Positions 1-13,030 of a stretch of DNA of 64,000 bases are shown here, one piece after another. The position numbers and the translations under genes were made by a program. A model generated the notes under the pieces. The model was not told where the DNA came from. It saw only the letters and a program-made list of their open reading frames with translations, and searched no databases. This stretch comes from Epiperipatus broadwayi. Lineage: Eukaryota > Onychophora > Udeonychophora > Euonychophora > Peripatidae. Within the stretch, counting starts at the first letter, position 1, and every line of letters starts with the position of its first letter. The stretch covers positions 1 through 64,000 of the forward strand of contig JAQFVV010012513.1 of assembly GCA_028023455.1 (NCBI GenBank), given 5' to 3'.

Positions 1-105
1 ATAAGATTCAAAGTTTATAAAAAAAATTCCAGCTTTATATGTGTATGTATAGTAACATGTACATACAAACATATAGACACAAGTACAGTAGTGCCATCAA
101 GTGCA

Positions 106-220
106 AGCCTGGGTAATAAATGAATGCAAGAAGGTTTGTGCATAAAATCTCTATCTGGCATCTGGCATCAAATATCCCCAGACTAGTTTCTAACTTGTTG
201 CTATCATCAAAGTTTAGTGG
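106..220. repeat. Diverged single-arm fragment of hairpin family H3
   Basis: This stretch resembles one arm of the palindromic elements at 56.1 and 63.0 kb. The shared order is an AATGxATGCxAGAAGG-like word, then TTGTGCATAAAATC, then the ATATCCCCAGACTAGTTTCT word. The opposite arm is missing, so it is either a broken copy or a monomeric ancestor. No target-site duplication was found. Confidence 0.5.
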
Positions 221-319
221 TTATATACACTTCATCCAATTTCAGAGATTTAGCCTTTTTCTGAAGTCAGAATAAAATCATAAAGGTAATTTGGTGGGTT
301 TTTTTTAATTCAACCATGA

Positions 320-2410
320 AGTGGATTAAGATATACACCAGCTATTTTTATGATAGTATCTTATGGTACCATTCTTGTTTTTCTTCATAGTCTGAATAAG
401 CTCAATTTCTTGCTTAAATTTCTTGGTTTGATCTTCCGGGTAATCAGTTTTTAAAATATTACTGATATTAAAACTTTCGTTTTGCAATAGATTTATATGA
501 TTACATAATAGTTTATCTCTATTTGTACAATCATAACTTGCTTCAACAGGTGTCATTACTATTGCTTTCATCCAAAATTTATTTAGGCTATTTTTAGCCT
601 CACCCCACAAGATATGAACTTACACATAGTAGGTTGTTGTTTACTGCAATCCTCATTAGCTATGACAGTTAATAATTTATTACTTAAATACAATTCTGCA
701 GGTGATTTTCATGATTTAGCATCTGGAATCAAATATTAACATAGTAGTGTAGTATAAACCACTTCATATATTTCATTTTTCCTTAATTTATTTATTGATA
801 ATTTTTAATTTTTGTCAGCTTTTTCGGCCAATCCATTCAATTGAAGATGGTAAGAGTGTGTGACTATGTGTTTTACCTCCATTTTTTCATACACTCTTTG
901 AACTTATCCTATGTGAATTTAACTCCATAGTAAATAACTTAAGTTTCAGAAAGGCTATGATGGGAAAAAAAATTCACATACATTTTTGATTGTCTCATCA
1001 AAACTAGGGTTCTTATGTATTCAGATCACCCTGATTATGAATCAACAACCACAAAAAATAAATATGCATTAAATGGGCCAGGGTAATCTCATAAATACAT
1101 TGACATGCTCTTAATATTTTAGGCATGGCTCAATATTTTTAGGCAGTGATGTGTAACATGATTGACAATTACCACAATTTTTCATAAACATTTTGATATA
1201 ACAATTAGTGTTCAGCCAGCAAACATAGCTGTAGGCTAAAGTTTTTGCTTTGACTACACCTGGGTGACCTTTGTGCAATAATTGGAAAATTAAATCTCTC
1301 TCTCTTAACTGGGATTAGTTCATAATCACCCATCAGAATACAACCTTTGCAAACTAATAATTTTCCACAGGTGTTCCACAATTTGTTGTGGAGAGTTTTT
1401 GGATGCTTGTTAAGCCTACCTTTTTAGAGTCGGCTTATAATCCACTGGTTACCATCACCTTCCACTGTCCAAACATCTACTGATTTTCTGCTATGGATTT
1501 GTGTTTGAAGAATATCTACATAATCAATTTCAGTTTGTTTTTTTCATTTCTCTTCATCTTGTCTGCAAAACGGGATAACATGTTGGTATATCCACTTTGC
1601 TTTCCATCTTTATATTATATAATGTATAGAAATAACCTGATTGGATATCTGAAGGCTGTGATGCTTGGGAACTTGATTGTTTGCAAAAGTTTCCAGTAAA
1701 TGTTTTGGACCAGTTACAATCATAATATCACATTTGTATAAACATTGGTGAAATTTACTAACTCCTAACAATATAGCTTACTATCTAGTTAACCAATTTT
1801 TTTTCAACTTCCCATGGTGCATTAAGTATAAGTAGATGGTATATTACTGTACCAACTCCAAATTCAGATGTATCTATTATAAGCATAATTTCTAAATCAC
1901 TGTTATAATGAACAAGTAATTTATTAGAAATGGGTAGTGAGTTGTTGTTACAAAATCCTTCATCTTGGGTTGATTTCCAATTACATTTCTGGTTGTTTCT
2001 TAGTAAATCATGTAGGAGTCTTGGTACATGAGCTTTACCTTTCATAAGATTCTCTGTATAATTTACAAGTATAGAAATGCTTGTAATTGTTTTATGTTAT
2101 TCGCCATGGAGATTCAGTTACAGCTTTTTCTAGAGATGGGGTCATATCCTTATTTAAAAATAATTTCACTCACCTTCTCGATATATTTTTAGGTGTGCAA
2201 TTTTGTTCCAAATTCATCCAATTTTTTGCATATGTTATATAGACATTTTATTTTATGTTATAGTGTTAATGAGAATGTTATCAAAAATGGTATAATACCC
2301 TCAAATCCATTAAAGAGGGCCCTAAATGTTCACTGGGAATATTTTGGATGCATAGGTTATTCCAAATAGAAATCATGTGCATCTAAATAGCCCTGATCAC
2401 ATACGATGAA
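320..2410 (-). pseudogene. Ty3/gypsy-type pol remnant (RT - RNase H - integrase)
   Basis: Read on the minus strand, this decayed stretch follows the order of a Ty3/gypsy pol gene. At about 2400-2100 there is an RT palm-like segment (FGITYASKIFP, then a degenerate DDILI box reading FDNILIN). At 2045-1785 an open RNase H segment carries STQDEGF and LLVHYNSDLEIMLIIDTSEFG, matching the family pattern of a hydrophobic strand, DAS-like residues and GVG. At about 1460-780 integrase-like pieces appear in shifting frames: a zinc-binding-like region, then a core ending in a SNGLAEK-like MDWPKK. At about 700-640 a KSPAELYLSNKLLT segment matches the end of the integrase core. Frames change repeatedly and stops are frequent, so it is inactive. 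The last open piece (610-326, 94 residues) is probably the integrase tail but is not diagnostic. No LTRs were identified. Confidence 0.75.
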
Positions 2411-2459
2411 AACTCTTTACAGAATTTGTTGATTTCTAACTGCAAAATTCCTTAGCCGC

Positions 2460-5400
2460 TAATTACAAGTTGTCAATAAACCCCTTGATAACAAAGTTAT
2501 TCATGCAAGAGTTATATTATTTGTCAAACTGAATATGAGACATTTCCTTTATTTTCTAATTGCATGAATACATTATTGTTAATATTTGTCACTCTTCCCT
2601 GGCTCCATAAAATATCTCACCACACCTAGTCTTTTAGATGACTGGATTCTTTTCTAATTTCTGTTGGCTCTTGCTTGCCAATTAGACCATCTCGTGTTGG
2701 AACCTGGTTTGGTTTTGTAATGCATTAACCATATACTAATGTTTTTATGATCATATGATTACAAGTCTACAGCATGTTAAGTGGCTTTAAGCTCATCATC
2801 TAGTGGATCTTCATCTGCTTGGCTATCTTTGATTCCTTTTTCATCTGCTTCCACTTTACTGCACCCTGTAACATCTCATTATATAAGCTGTTAGATCCTT
2901 CTGTATAATTCAAATTTTGCTGAATTTGTCTTGAATTCTGTTAACTAGCCCTATGCATTTGGTGATAATTGTTTTTCATCTTTTCTTCAGTTCATTTTGA
3001 ACACAAATGCTGCCTCCCATGGTAATATCCCTCTTGTAATATAGTCTCAATTGAAAGTTAATTTTTTTCAATAGCTGGAGGTGTTAGCTTGGTTCTCATT
3101 TTTCTTCTGTACAACAGCTGTGTTGGACATTTTAACTTTTGAGTGTGGTATGATGATAAAGTCATATATCATGTACAACTATTCTTATATTCATTACACT
3201 CAATTTTGTAAGCAACAATTTTTAATTGGTGAATCACTTTTTCACTCTTTTAGATTTGGTACTTAAACATGATCTGTATCCCACTTTTTCATCTAAGCTT
3301 CAAACATTTTAGAAGTAAATGCTGCTCAAGTATTTGTCCTATGAGTATAAGGGTTTCCATTGCAGACAAAAGTTTCGTTATTTATGTAGGACATTTAATA
3401 TAGAAAAAAAAAGAATTTCTTTCATTATGTTTAAGTATGTATATCCATTTTAAAATTAATTCATGTTGTAATTATAATTGTGTTATTTTGGGGGTAGAAA
3501 TATTGATATCAGATGATTTTGTATGTGTTTATTTAAATGCTTTTGCTATCATTGTCATTTTGGGGGTAGGTGAAATTGATACCATGTCGTTCTGATGTGC
3601 CTTATTTAAAATGCTTTACAAACATTAAAAAAAAAAAAAACATTGAGAGATATTATTATTAAGTGAAATATTTTGCATGAATCGTATCAGAAGTTATTGT
3701 CAAATGCTTAGACATAAAATTGTGTGCCTATTGAGCTAAAACATCATCATTATCTTATAAAAGTGCATGGAAATAGTTTTAAAATTTTAATACACATTTC
3801 TTATTATTTCTTATTGTTGTTATCGTAAATTTAAGGTCATACAAGCTGATTAATGCTTGGAAAATTTATTGGCTCATATTCCAGTTCACTAATTCGCCAG
3901 AATATTAAAGATATGAAAGTTTTACTTGTAGAAGGTGATTTTTCGACCTGTATGTGATGTGGATAGACAAAAGTCTCCACAAAGCCAGTGAAGTCTAGCT
4001 CACTAAGATATTTATTCTATATTCATAAATTATTTGAACACAGTGGAAGAGTTTTCCCACGTGATTATTCTCTATATCATAAGAAGGTTTCTTTATTGTT
4101 GGCCAGAGGTAATAGGTATACCTAAGTTTTTTGTATGACTAGCGATAAAAATCCTAGCAGATCTCATCCTTAGTGAAAAGGTTTTCTCTTATTCGGGTCA
4201 CTGCCTGCCTCATGTTAATGTTTGATATTCTTTACGAGTGTATGAAAGATAGCCATGATAAGCATTATTTATAAGCGTTGGATACAAGGTCGCAAACTCA
4301 ATTTGATGTCTGGATAAATGCAGATAATGTATGTGTGATTGGTGTACTTGAATATTGTTTTGTTTATCTAGTTTAATTTATCATTCGAGCCAAATGTAAT
4401 AAAGTTAATAAAAGTGAAATTAAGGGTTAAATAAAATTTACGAATGTTTAAGTGTAAGCAATGCATAGGTGAAATTATTTGATAAATATTTACATAGCCA
4501 GCTGAGAAGTTCGCTGGAAAGGTAATGTTATTAAAATATTATTTTGTCATAAGAACATGAGTATAGAATGTGTGCACTATGATGATGATTGTCTAGATGC
4601 CGATTTATTTACCTTGACTTAATCCAATCATTCATAAGGTATCTCTAGTGTAAATATTAAGGCAAAAGAATGTTCGATCAGAATGATACGATAAGATTAA
4701 GAAATTTGTGAAGGAATGTTAATCCAAAATAGTTAAATAAAATTATTAAATTTGATTATGGGAAAAACTAGTTCTCAAAGCAAATCAGTAATTTGAAAAG
4801 AATTAAGCGCAGGAAGAAATTTGGTATTAGCAGTATCTAAGTTAAAAAGGAAAGCGTAAATATAATATATATGTGAATGTAAATATTTTTTTTTTTTACT
4901 CCATGGTAATCGTGATTCCCTGATAATTAGGAAATAAATATTGGTATTTTAAAATTATTGATATTATTCATTGATTTAGGGATAGTTATATGTTAGATTT
5001 TTTTTTTATAATACGGTTATAAAACAAGGGAAAACCATGCGAGTCGTCAAGCAAATGGGTATATGTTTCTGTATTGAATTTTAGTCTATCAATAAAATTT
5101 GTTATTTGTTTTAAATAAAATTTGCGTATGTCTCAATGTTTTTGTGGGTTATTATTATCTAGATATCTCAATCCAATCATACATCAATATATTATTATTA
5201 ATATTTGAATTATCATGTACATAAATAATATCCGGTAAAATTATTTAAAATGGTTAATTTCAGATACTTAGAATTACCAAATAATTTAGTATATTTGATA
5301 TGTAAACTGTGAATAGAGATAGTTATTGAGTGATAGAGGATGCAGGGGGTGGACATAAAATCCTTTCTCCGTCTGTTGTATTCAAACACCTCTCTAGACG

Positions 5401-6590
5401 CACTTCTTTATAATTTTGTTATAATAGTGAATAGGTTTATAATATATTTCTAAAAGATTTAATAAGCTTAAATTATTCCGAGCTTTAATGTAAATAGATA
5501 TTAAACTACATTAAAGACAACCAAGATGAGAGGAGTGTTTATCACCAATAATCTATCGCAGCTTATTCGATTTCCATACCTAATTGTTCTAAAAATCTTG
5601 AGAAGAGATTATAAGGGGAAATGAGCTAGCAAAATTTTAAATTTTAATAATAAAATAGATAATAGTGTAATAGACCTATGGATGTGAAGTTGATGGAGGG
5701 GTGGATCAGGAAGGTGGAGATGGATATAGAACTTTGTAATTAGAATAAAATTTTAATTATGGCTTTAATGATGGTGAATGGTGAGTGTGCTGAGAATAGC
5801 CAAGAATTTCCAAAGATATTAATATTATCAATTTTAATGCATTCTCTGTGCTCTCTGAATCGATTATTTATTAACCCATTCATTAAAGATTACTGAAAAT
5901 TATTAAAGTAAGATTTAACCTTTATATTTTATTAAAGTTGCAATTTGGCACCCTGGCAATTAAAATTATCTGTTTTGTACCATCATCATCCCAGTAGGCT
6001 TCAGAAATAGTGTCAGCTGGGAATGATGAAGTATCCATTGATCCATCCTTAAAATATTACAATGGGCATACAATTTAGCTGCAAGTGTTTAATTGCAATA
6101 CAGATTTAAATATAGTACAATTAATCCATAACATGGATGTGCAACTATTTGAATAAAAATTCTCATTTGTTAGAATAAAGTTATAATTAGCTTAAACGGT
6201 CCAATAATATATGTGATATTTGTAAACTCACCCAATCGTATTAGTTCTATTTGAAATACAATGTGGATGACCAATACAAAGATTGCAAATACGTTTTATG
6301 TCAATTTAATAAGTTTTTATAAAATTAACAAAGTAAAGCATAACTTTTCATTTGTTAGAATTGACTTTTATTTAGTTACAATTGGCTTGTAACGCAGTTG
6401 CACGAAGGAGATTATACTTATTGTACTTGAGAAATTATTTAATTAATTATACATTACAATTATTTAATTTATACATTGATAATCCCGATAGTTAAATTTG
6501 GCTACAACGTGGAGGCTATAAAATAAGTTATAGCTGGAACATCAATCCTGTATTGAACGGATAATTATTTTTGTTAGAATATATATATTT
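2460..6590. other. AT-rich stretch, nothing recognised
   Basis: No convincing coding region or element end was found. The ORFs here are short and low-complexity. There are homopolymer runs (for example around 3629-3643 and 4887-4900) and AT-rich sequence. The 3960-4200 and 5340-5400 pieces are somewhat richer in G+C but have no recognisable reading frame. Confidence 0.5.
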
Positions 6591-6596
6591 TTAAAA

Positions 6597-6888
6597 AAAA
6601 TTATACCTACTAAAATATTTTTATAATTTATCCAAACCACTTTGAACACATTTTAGCAAAACTATTTATTTGTAGACATACATCTATGTTTTGACTGTCC
6701 TGCAGTCTTCTTCAGAGCCAATTTACTTTAATCATGTTTTTTAAAAGGTTAAAGTAAATTGGCTCTGAAGAAGACTGTAGGACAGTCAAAATGGAGATGT
6801 ATATATGTACAAATAAAGAGTTTAGCTAAAAAGTGTTCAAAGTGATTTGGATAAATTGTATTTATATAGGATATTTTAGCAAAATAAA
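6597..6888. repeat. Palindromic element H1, copy A
   Basis: Two inverted arms of about 130-140 bp meet near 6737. The inner arm reads ATTGGCTCTGAAGAAGACTG followed by a GGACAGTC word, and its inverse begins at about 6693. The outer arm includes TTTGTAGACATA and the AACACATTTTAGC word. Arms are about 85-90% alike by eye. The CTGAAGAAG...GTCnAAAC motif recurs in other palindromes here. The second copy is at 29.56-29.85 kb. Confidence 0.8.
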
Positions 6889-7080
6889 GAAAACCCATAG
6901 TTCATTACTTTTGTAATCACATTGTTAGTAAAATGTTTATTCATTAATTAACCTTTTTTTTAATTTAAGGTTTATTTTCTTTAACTTGGATTTTATATAT
7001 TTGAATTTAAAATATCCCCCCCCCCTTATATAATTACACTATAATTTGTTATATTTTAATGCAATTTTTTTGGTTTAGAA

Positions 7081-7661
7081 TAGGGTGACCAGATGTCCTG
7101 GTTTTTGAGATATGTCCCTATTTTTTATTAGATGTCCCAGTGTCCTCAAAATATCTTTTTGGGACCATTGTATGTCCCGATTTTCAAATATTGTTTGTCT
7201 TACATAAATAATTCATTGCAAAAATGATAGTTACTTTGCTCTCTCTCTGTTCATTTCAGTCTCTACAGTAATACTATAAAAACTTCAGACAAATTCCAAC
7301 ACCAAAACAAGGATCACTATTATGTTATATGACCGAGTTCTCAAGCTAGATGCATTCTTGCATCCAATCTTGCCTTAGATCATGTGCAGTTGGATTTTTG
7401 TAGGCTAAAATTTGAATTGCGCTTTCACCTGCTTTGATTGATAGTGTAGTTTTACTAATTCTAAGTTGACCTTAATTTTCTATAGTGATAAAATTACTAG
7501 GAATATTAATAATACTAATGATAGACAACATGTCAAAGAGAAAGTGTACTTACAATGATGAAAATACACAGTAATGGAGTTTTATAAAAAAAAGGCACAA
7601 TGCCATAAAAATGATTGGTCATTATGTCCCAAGTTTTGATCAAACCAATCTGGTCAATCTA
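7081..7661. mobile_element. hAT transposon deletion derivative, copy A
   Basis: The left end begins TAGGGTGACCAGATGTCC, a hAT-type terminus. The right end is degraded here (GGTCAATCTA) but clear in the duplicate at 30770. The left flank is GTTTAGAA. Inside, near 7530, is an ATG followed by codons for SKRKCTYNDE, like the start of a hAT transposase before its BED finger; the frame then stops. It is therefore an internally deleted, non-autonomous copy. Confidence 0.75.
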
Positions 7662-9364
7662 GTTTTGGCCATGAATATGAGAGAAAAAACCTTGGAAGCA
7701 CCAGGTCTGCATTAATTTACTTTGATTGTTTTTGTTACCACTAATAGCTTCTTTACCCAGCATGTTAAAGCACTTGTATGTACTATATACTAATTTTAGA
7801 ATGTACATTATGGTTAGTTGTTTTATGTATGTTCATTATTTTAACATAATGAGTCATCATTCAGGAAATATTGTTCTTTGATTACATATGAAGCAAAATG
7901 GCAGAATGTCAACTAAAAAATTATAATTTTTTTTAAATTATAGCTATTAAAATATTTGTATACAATATATTTACCCATAGTTCAATGCTTTTGTTTTTTT
8001 AATGACATGATTAGGAAAATGTTTATTCAGTAATTAACATTTTTTTCGATTTAAGGTTTATTTTTCATTCGGCGTTATATATATTTTGAATTTAAGATAT
8101 ATTTTTTTCAATACAGTCATATTATAATTAGTTATTTTCATGCAGGATATTGGTTTACAAAAGATTTTGGTGAACCAATGTTAGTTCACTCTTCAGAGAT
8201 AAGTGTATTAATATTACTCCATACACTGAAAAAATAGTGAAACACTGATTACTTATAACATTTAATGTGAATTGGGCAAAAAAGAGTGCCATCAGATGTC
8301 AGGATTCAATATTCATACTATTATCATAAAGAACAGCTAAAAGACAAATAAAATGGCACATTGTTTAGGAAAATCGTAATGTTGGTTTGATCAGAGTAGT
8401 GCATCTTTAGGATGATCTTTTGGATCATCAAAAACATCGGTCCCCAGCCATGCACATTCCAGTGTTACATGCTAACATTTATAATGTAATTTAAAAAAAA
8501 ATGTTTTTTTTTTGTAAATTGTTTAAAAGTAGTTTAAAAAATGTCAACATGCGATGAAATGTATAATACAATTTAAAAATGTAATTATTCCATTTTAGAA
8601 AATAATGTTGTTTTGCAATGAAACGTTGGGTTGCATAAATGGCATTTTTATGTGTTTTAACACCTAAATCATGCCATCAAGTGGTGTGCAAGTCTAATCA
8701 ACCACTACCCAATTATTTATATTCATTTATATATATAAAATTTATGATTTTTCATTTTATTGAGTAATTTTAAATATTTTCCTTCTCAATTGGAAGGCTA
8801 GATAATATTGTGGTAAAAAATAATGGGTTTAATTCCGTGTTCATTTACAGTTTCTGAGGTGGATTTTCAACCACAGCAGATCTAATACATGTTTAAGATT
8901 TTATCAAGTTTATGTATAATTTTTTTATATGTTTGTATCATTTTACACAATGTTGACCCAATGTATAAAAATTTTCTAAATCAGCACCTCCATGAATTTT
9001 AGTTATGAACTACCACTGTATAAAATTTCATTTATTCATAATTATCACAACTATAATTGAAGTTCATCTTCTATTAATTCGATTTTTGATAGCTCAAAAT
9101 ATCCCTGACAAAACCTCAATTTGCTGCGGGAATTTTGTTTGGTAATGCAAAGTGTGTCTGGAAAAATCTCAACATACTGTGAAAAGATCACGAAAATGTT
9201 CAAGTGAAGTTTGTCTTTCCATGTATTTTTTATAAGTTAGCGAAAATAGAATTTGACTTTATTGGAGCACTAAAATCGATAGACAGATTGGAGGTACAAT
9301 TCATAAATGTATTCATATGAACGTATGCATTTAGTACATTTTATTAAAGTTTACTTTAGATATT

Positions 9365-11050
9365 CCACATTTTCTGCACTCGGCATCACTTTAGATAAAT
9401 AGCTTAAAGATTATTATTAATTAGTCTACATATATACTTTAGTCATAAAAATTAATAAATTCATTAATATTAAACATAATCCCATGGTGTTCTTTTTTTC
9501 AAATCATCTTTTTCACTTGATGAAAGTATATGTATTCGAAACAAATTTAATGCGTTATCAGATATGAAAAATATAATATTTAGATAAACATTAATTAAAC
9601 AACCATATATTCACTAGTTTTAAGCACAATCACATGGTCAACCACTAACCTCTTATTTAAATTTAAGAAAGGATGTACGGTCAGAAAAAGAAAACATGAT
9701 ACTTGACTACTAAGTATTTATACAAAGTGACTTGTCATCACCAGAAATGATAGTCAAAACTGAGGAAGGATAGATAATGTTTATTTGTGAACATGTGCAT
9801 TTAATACATTTGTTGTAGTGTAATCTATTGTTGTCCGCTTTGGATTCATTGCACTTATGATATTACTGGCTGAAGATAAATATTTTAAGCAGTTTTGCAA
9901 ATGGTTTAATAAGCTAAAGAATATCCTCTCTCGATTATCTCAGATAAGCACATGTAACTTTAACTAAAATTAATTTGTTTATTATTATTACATAGAATCA
10001 CATGACATGCTAATTCAGTTTTGGAAGCCATCTTTATTTCCGCGATTTAGAAATGTCTGGGACTGTACGATCTATAAGCGCATGTAATGCATATTTCGTT
10101 AGAGAAAATAAATATTTTGATAATAACAGAAAATAAATCACTTCTTTTACTTCTATCAAAATATAAAAATCAGTAAAAATGTGTACCATTCGTGATTTTT
10201 TTTTTCTGTTTCTTTTTTTAAAGTTTACATAATTTACATTTTAATAAGGAATTGTCAAAAACATTTTTTTTTTACTATACTAAAATTACTTTCAATAACA
10301 AAATTTTAACACACTGACAAATATTTAATATATCATTTCAATAGTATTACAAATTATAGAAAGTACATTGATTAATTAGATCCATCTAAGTATCATCTCA
10401 TTAATTTACTGAGTTTCAATTCATTATAAAATAAAACCAACAATCATCAAACATCATTTCTCAAACGTTTTATTGTTTGATAACCCCAAATGCCTGTGGG
10501 ACGGGTGATTTTTACGACCATGTTAAAATGAGACCCACTAAACATAATTTAATTTCTGCTTCATATGCAGTGAAAATCTTATATACATTAATTAATCATA
10601 AACTTTATTTTCTCCATATATGAAGTATTAATTGTATTGTCTTTAAACTAATAAAATTTGTGTGATAACGGTCATCATAGTTTTATATCCATTTTAATTT
10701 AAACATACTGCAAATCTAGTAAAGTGTTTTATTAATTTATATATGTGGTGTGTAAAATTAAATGTTGTCATGGATATATATTATGACCACCATATTAGTA
10801 ATTAAATACTTCAGTGATTGGAAATCATAGATATTCCAGTCCCAAAGGTATAAATGAATAATGAGTATCTCTGATTCCATTGAAACTGCCTGTGCCACAC
10901 ATTTCTGCACTGGTAACTACCACAAAATTCACGTTAGATAAATAATTTAAGAATTATTAATAATTATTTGCTAGACAAAAGATTATCATGTCATTCTATC
11001 CCATATGTACAATTTAAATTTTATATAAAAATTAATATATACACTATTAT
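9365..11050. repeat. Three diverged copies of dispersed repeat R (within/after block A)
   Basis: The signature is a run with AGCTTAAAGATTATTA, then a TTAGACTAAAGATTATCATG-like word, then ATTCATTATTATTA, AATCACATGATATGCTAATT, and a GGGAGCCATTTTT word. Copies begin near 9400, 9890 and 10905. A second module follows, with an AAATTTTAA...TTTAATATAT word and an AACCCCAAATGCCTGTGG-like word near 10480. The spacing suggests an old tandem array that has since decayed. Confidence 0.6.
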
Positions 11051-12447
11051 TAAGTATGTAGTTAGTTTTGACTGTTTAAATAAAGAGATATTGAACATAT
11101 GTCTTTAATAAAAGCTATGCAAATTAATCTGCAAGTCCTAAAATATTTTCTGGCAAAATTATGAAACCTTTCAATTACAATAAATCAATTACAATTTTTT
11201 TTTAATAACGTATAAGCCTAGAGATTATTGTGAACGTTTCAATGCATTTAAGCACAAACTACTTTAATTAAACATTATTATATTCATTATTACTACAAAT
11301 AATCACATGATATGGTAATATAAATTGAAATCCATTTTCGGAGCCATTTTTTTTTCCACATATCTTTATTTACGTAATAAAAATATGTATGGTCGAAAAT
11401 GAAAATGATGTGAAACGCATATTTAATTAAGACACTTTCCTTCTGAAAACAATAAAGATATGATGACTTTACATCTAAATTAAAAAATAAAAATTATTTA
11501 ACATTTTTAAAATTATGTCGGTTTATTGTTTTGTTTCTTTTTTAAGTTGATGTATATAAATTTTAATACGCAATTATCAAAAAAACGTGTCTAGAATAGA
11601 ATTAAGTCAATAAGAAAATTTTAACGCTGTGAAAAATATTTAACATATTTTATTTTCAAAGGTATTTTTTAAATAATTAAAATATTACACTTTTTCCTTG
11701 GCATACATTCAAAGTATATAGAGATTATAATTTATTTATAATAGCACAAAATTCTTCTTCTGTCTTTTTGGAGATATTTATAGGGTCTGTAATGCAGGTT
11801 CTGCCTCATTTGGGATCATGTGATTGTAAATATTTCATAAGGGATAATCTTTTTATCTCTTTGTCAAAAGGTGTTTAATTTGTTGAAATTAATGTATAGC
11901 GATGGTTATCGATATACATAAAAGAGCATCTTGCACACCATAATGCATATAATACAAAGGTATTTGCTCTGATGGCAGAAAGAACACTTTGAATAATAGT
12001 TAAACAATAATTCTATATTAGTATTTACTTTGGTAAATAACCTAGACTAGGAATTTTGACACAGATGTTAACAATTGAGTTTGGTTTTGCATATCACTAT
12101 GGCAGAGCAGAACTTTATGTTCAACACTTTTGCAATGTCTTTGAATTCGAAAAAAATTAATGTAGGTAGAGAATCTAGATTTAATTTGATTATGAAATCA
12201 AATAATTTTGATTCAAGTGCTTGTCATTCAATTTTAGTGCTCTTTCTTCCTCAGTACCTTTTAATTGTTGAAGAATAATTTCATAAGCTTTCCAGTATCT
12301 GAATTTATTTTTGGGTGGATAAAAAGAGAAACTTGGAATTGTGCATAATGAAGACATTACTTTTGTAAGATATCCAGTAACAATGGGTGGTTTGTCCACA
12401 GTTACTATTTTTGCCACAATCTCTAAATGGGAGGATAATTTTACCCA
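11050..12447. repeat. Block shared with 48540-49950, including a LINE 3' coding remnant
   Basis: This is colinear and highly similar to 48.54-49.95 kb, from GCAAATTAATCTGCAAGTCC to GGTTTGTCCACAGTTACTA. On the minus strand a conserved coding-like stretch (about 12417-11700) contains TVDKPPIVTGYLTK and PPKNKFRYWKAYEIILQ, and after frame changes TPFDKEIKRLSL and KTEEEFCAIINKL. In the other copy, reverse-transcriptase sequence lies just upstream of it, so I infer this is the C-terminal part and 3' region of a LINE. The 11220-11420 segment also carries a copy of repeat R. Family identity is uncertain. Confidence 0.65.
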
Positions 12448-12511
12448 AGATATTTTGTTGTAAAATGATCTGGCCGTTTAATAACAAAACATGGTAGTCC
12501 ATATATACATA

Positions 12512-13030
12512 GATTACATTATTAGTTGGATTTATATATTGGACTATTTCTATCACTTAGTATTGAGTATTGAATGTAAATTTTCAAAGTATATTCAACT
12601 AATAGTAATAGCATACAACTTAGTATATGTACAATGTTTCAAGAAGTATTATTCTCTCTTCTTCAGGTTTTTCCTACCTGACCAATGACAATACTAGCAT
12701 GGTAATCGATCCAGGACCCTTAGATTGTTGAATATTGAAATTTTCAGATAATGCTCTAACCAACTGAACCATCCAGATTACAATGTTACCTTAAGATTAT
12801 ATTCAAGACTCTAAGGGCCCAGGTTTGATTCCCATGGTAGTACTGTCATTGATCAGGCAAGCAACCCTTGAAGAAGATAGAAGAAGAATATCTCTTGAAA
12901 TTTTGTCCATATTCTAATCTGTATTCTATTACTAAGAGTTGAATGTACTTTGAAAATGTAAATAAAGTAAAACATTCAATATTCAATACAATGAAAATAG
13001 TCCATTATATAAATACAACTAAAATACCAT
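12512..13030. repeat. Head-to-head inverted pair of tRNA-derived SINEs (H5)
   Basis: The left arm (about 12512-12735) is the reverse complement of the right arm (about 12800-13030). On the minus strand the left arm has a tRNA-like head at about 12775-12695: an A-box-like TGGTTCAGTTGGTTAGAGCA and a B-box-like GGATCGATTACC. The right arm keeps a CCCAGGTTTGATTCCCATGG piece. Both bodies then show CTTGAAGAAGA-like words and a long AT-rich tail (ATTCAATATTCAATAC). Known SINEs use such internal pol III boxes. The pair sits inside a LINE remnant, so it interrupted it. Confidence 0.7.
12690..12780 (-). promoter_or_regulatory. Internal pol III promoter-like A and B boxes of a SINE head
   Basis: On the minus strand, TGGTTCAGTTGG (A-box-like) is followed about 45 nt later by GGATCGATTACC (B-box-like, consensus GGTTCGANTCC). 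The anticodon-arm region between them no longer folds well, so this is a SINE promoter remnant rather than a tRNA gene. Confidence 0.5.

Larger units (their letters stand above)
6590..10993. repeat. Duplicated block A (partner of 29560-34450)
   Basis: The sequence is largely colinear with 29.56-34.45 kb over about 4.4 kb. The shared parts are hairpin H1, the hAT derivative, the AATGTACATTATGGTTAG segment, the segment ending in the CTATAATTGAAGTT word, and the region from GACTACTAAGTATTTATAC to GATTATCATGTCATT. The copies differ by many substitutions and by insertions. Block B gained hairpin H2 at 32.1 kb, and block A lacks about 130 bp present at 30.02-30.15 kb. Because the hAT derivative sits at the same place in both, the block was copied after that insertion. 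Confidence 0.85.
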
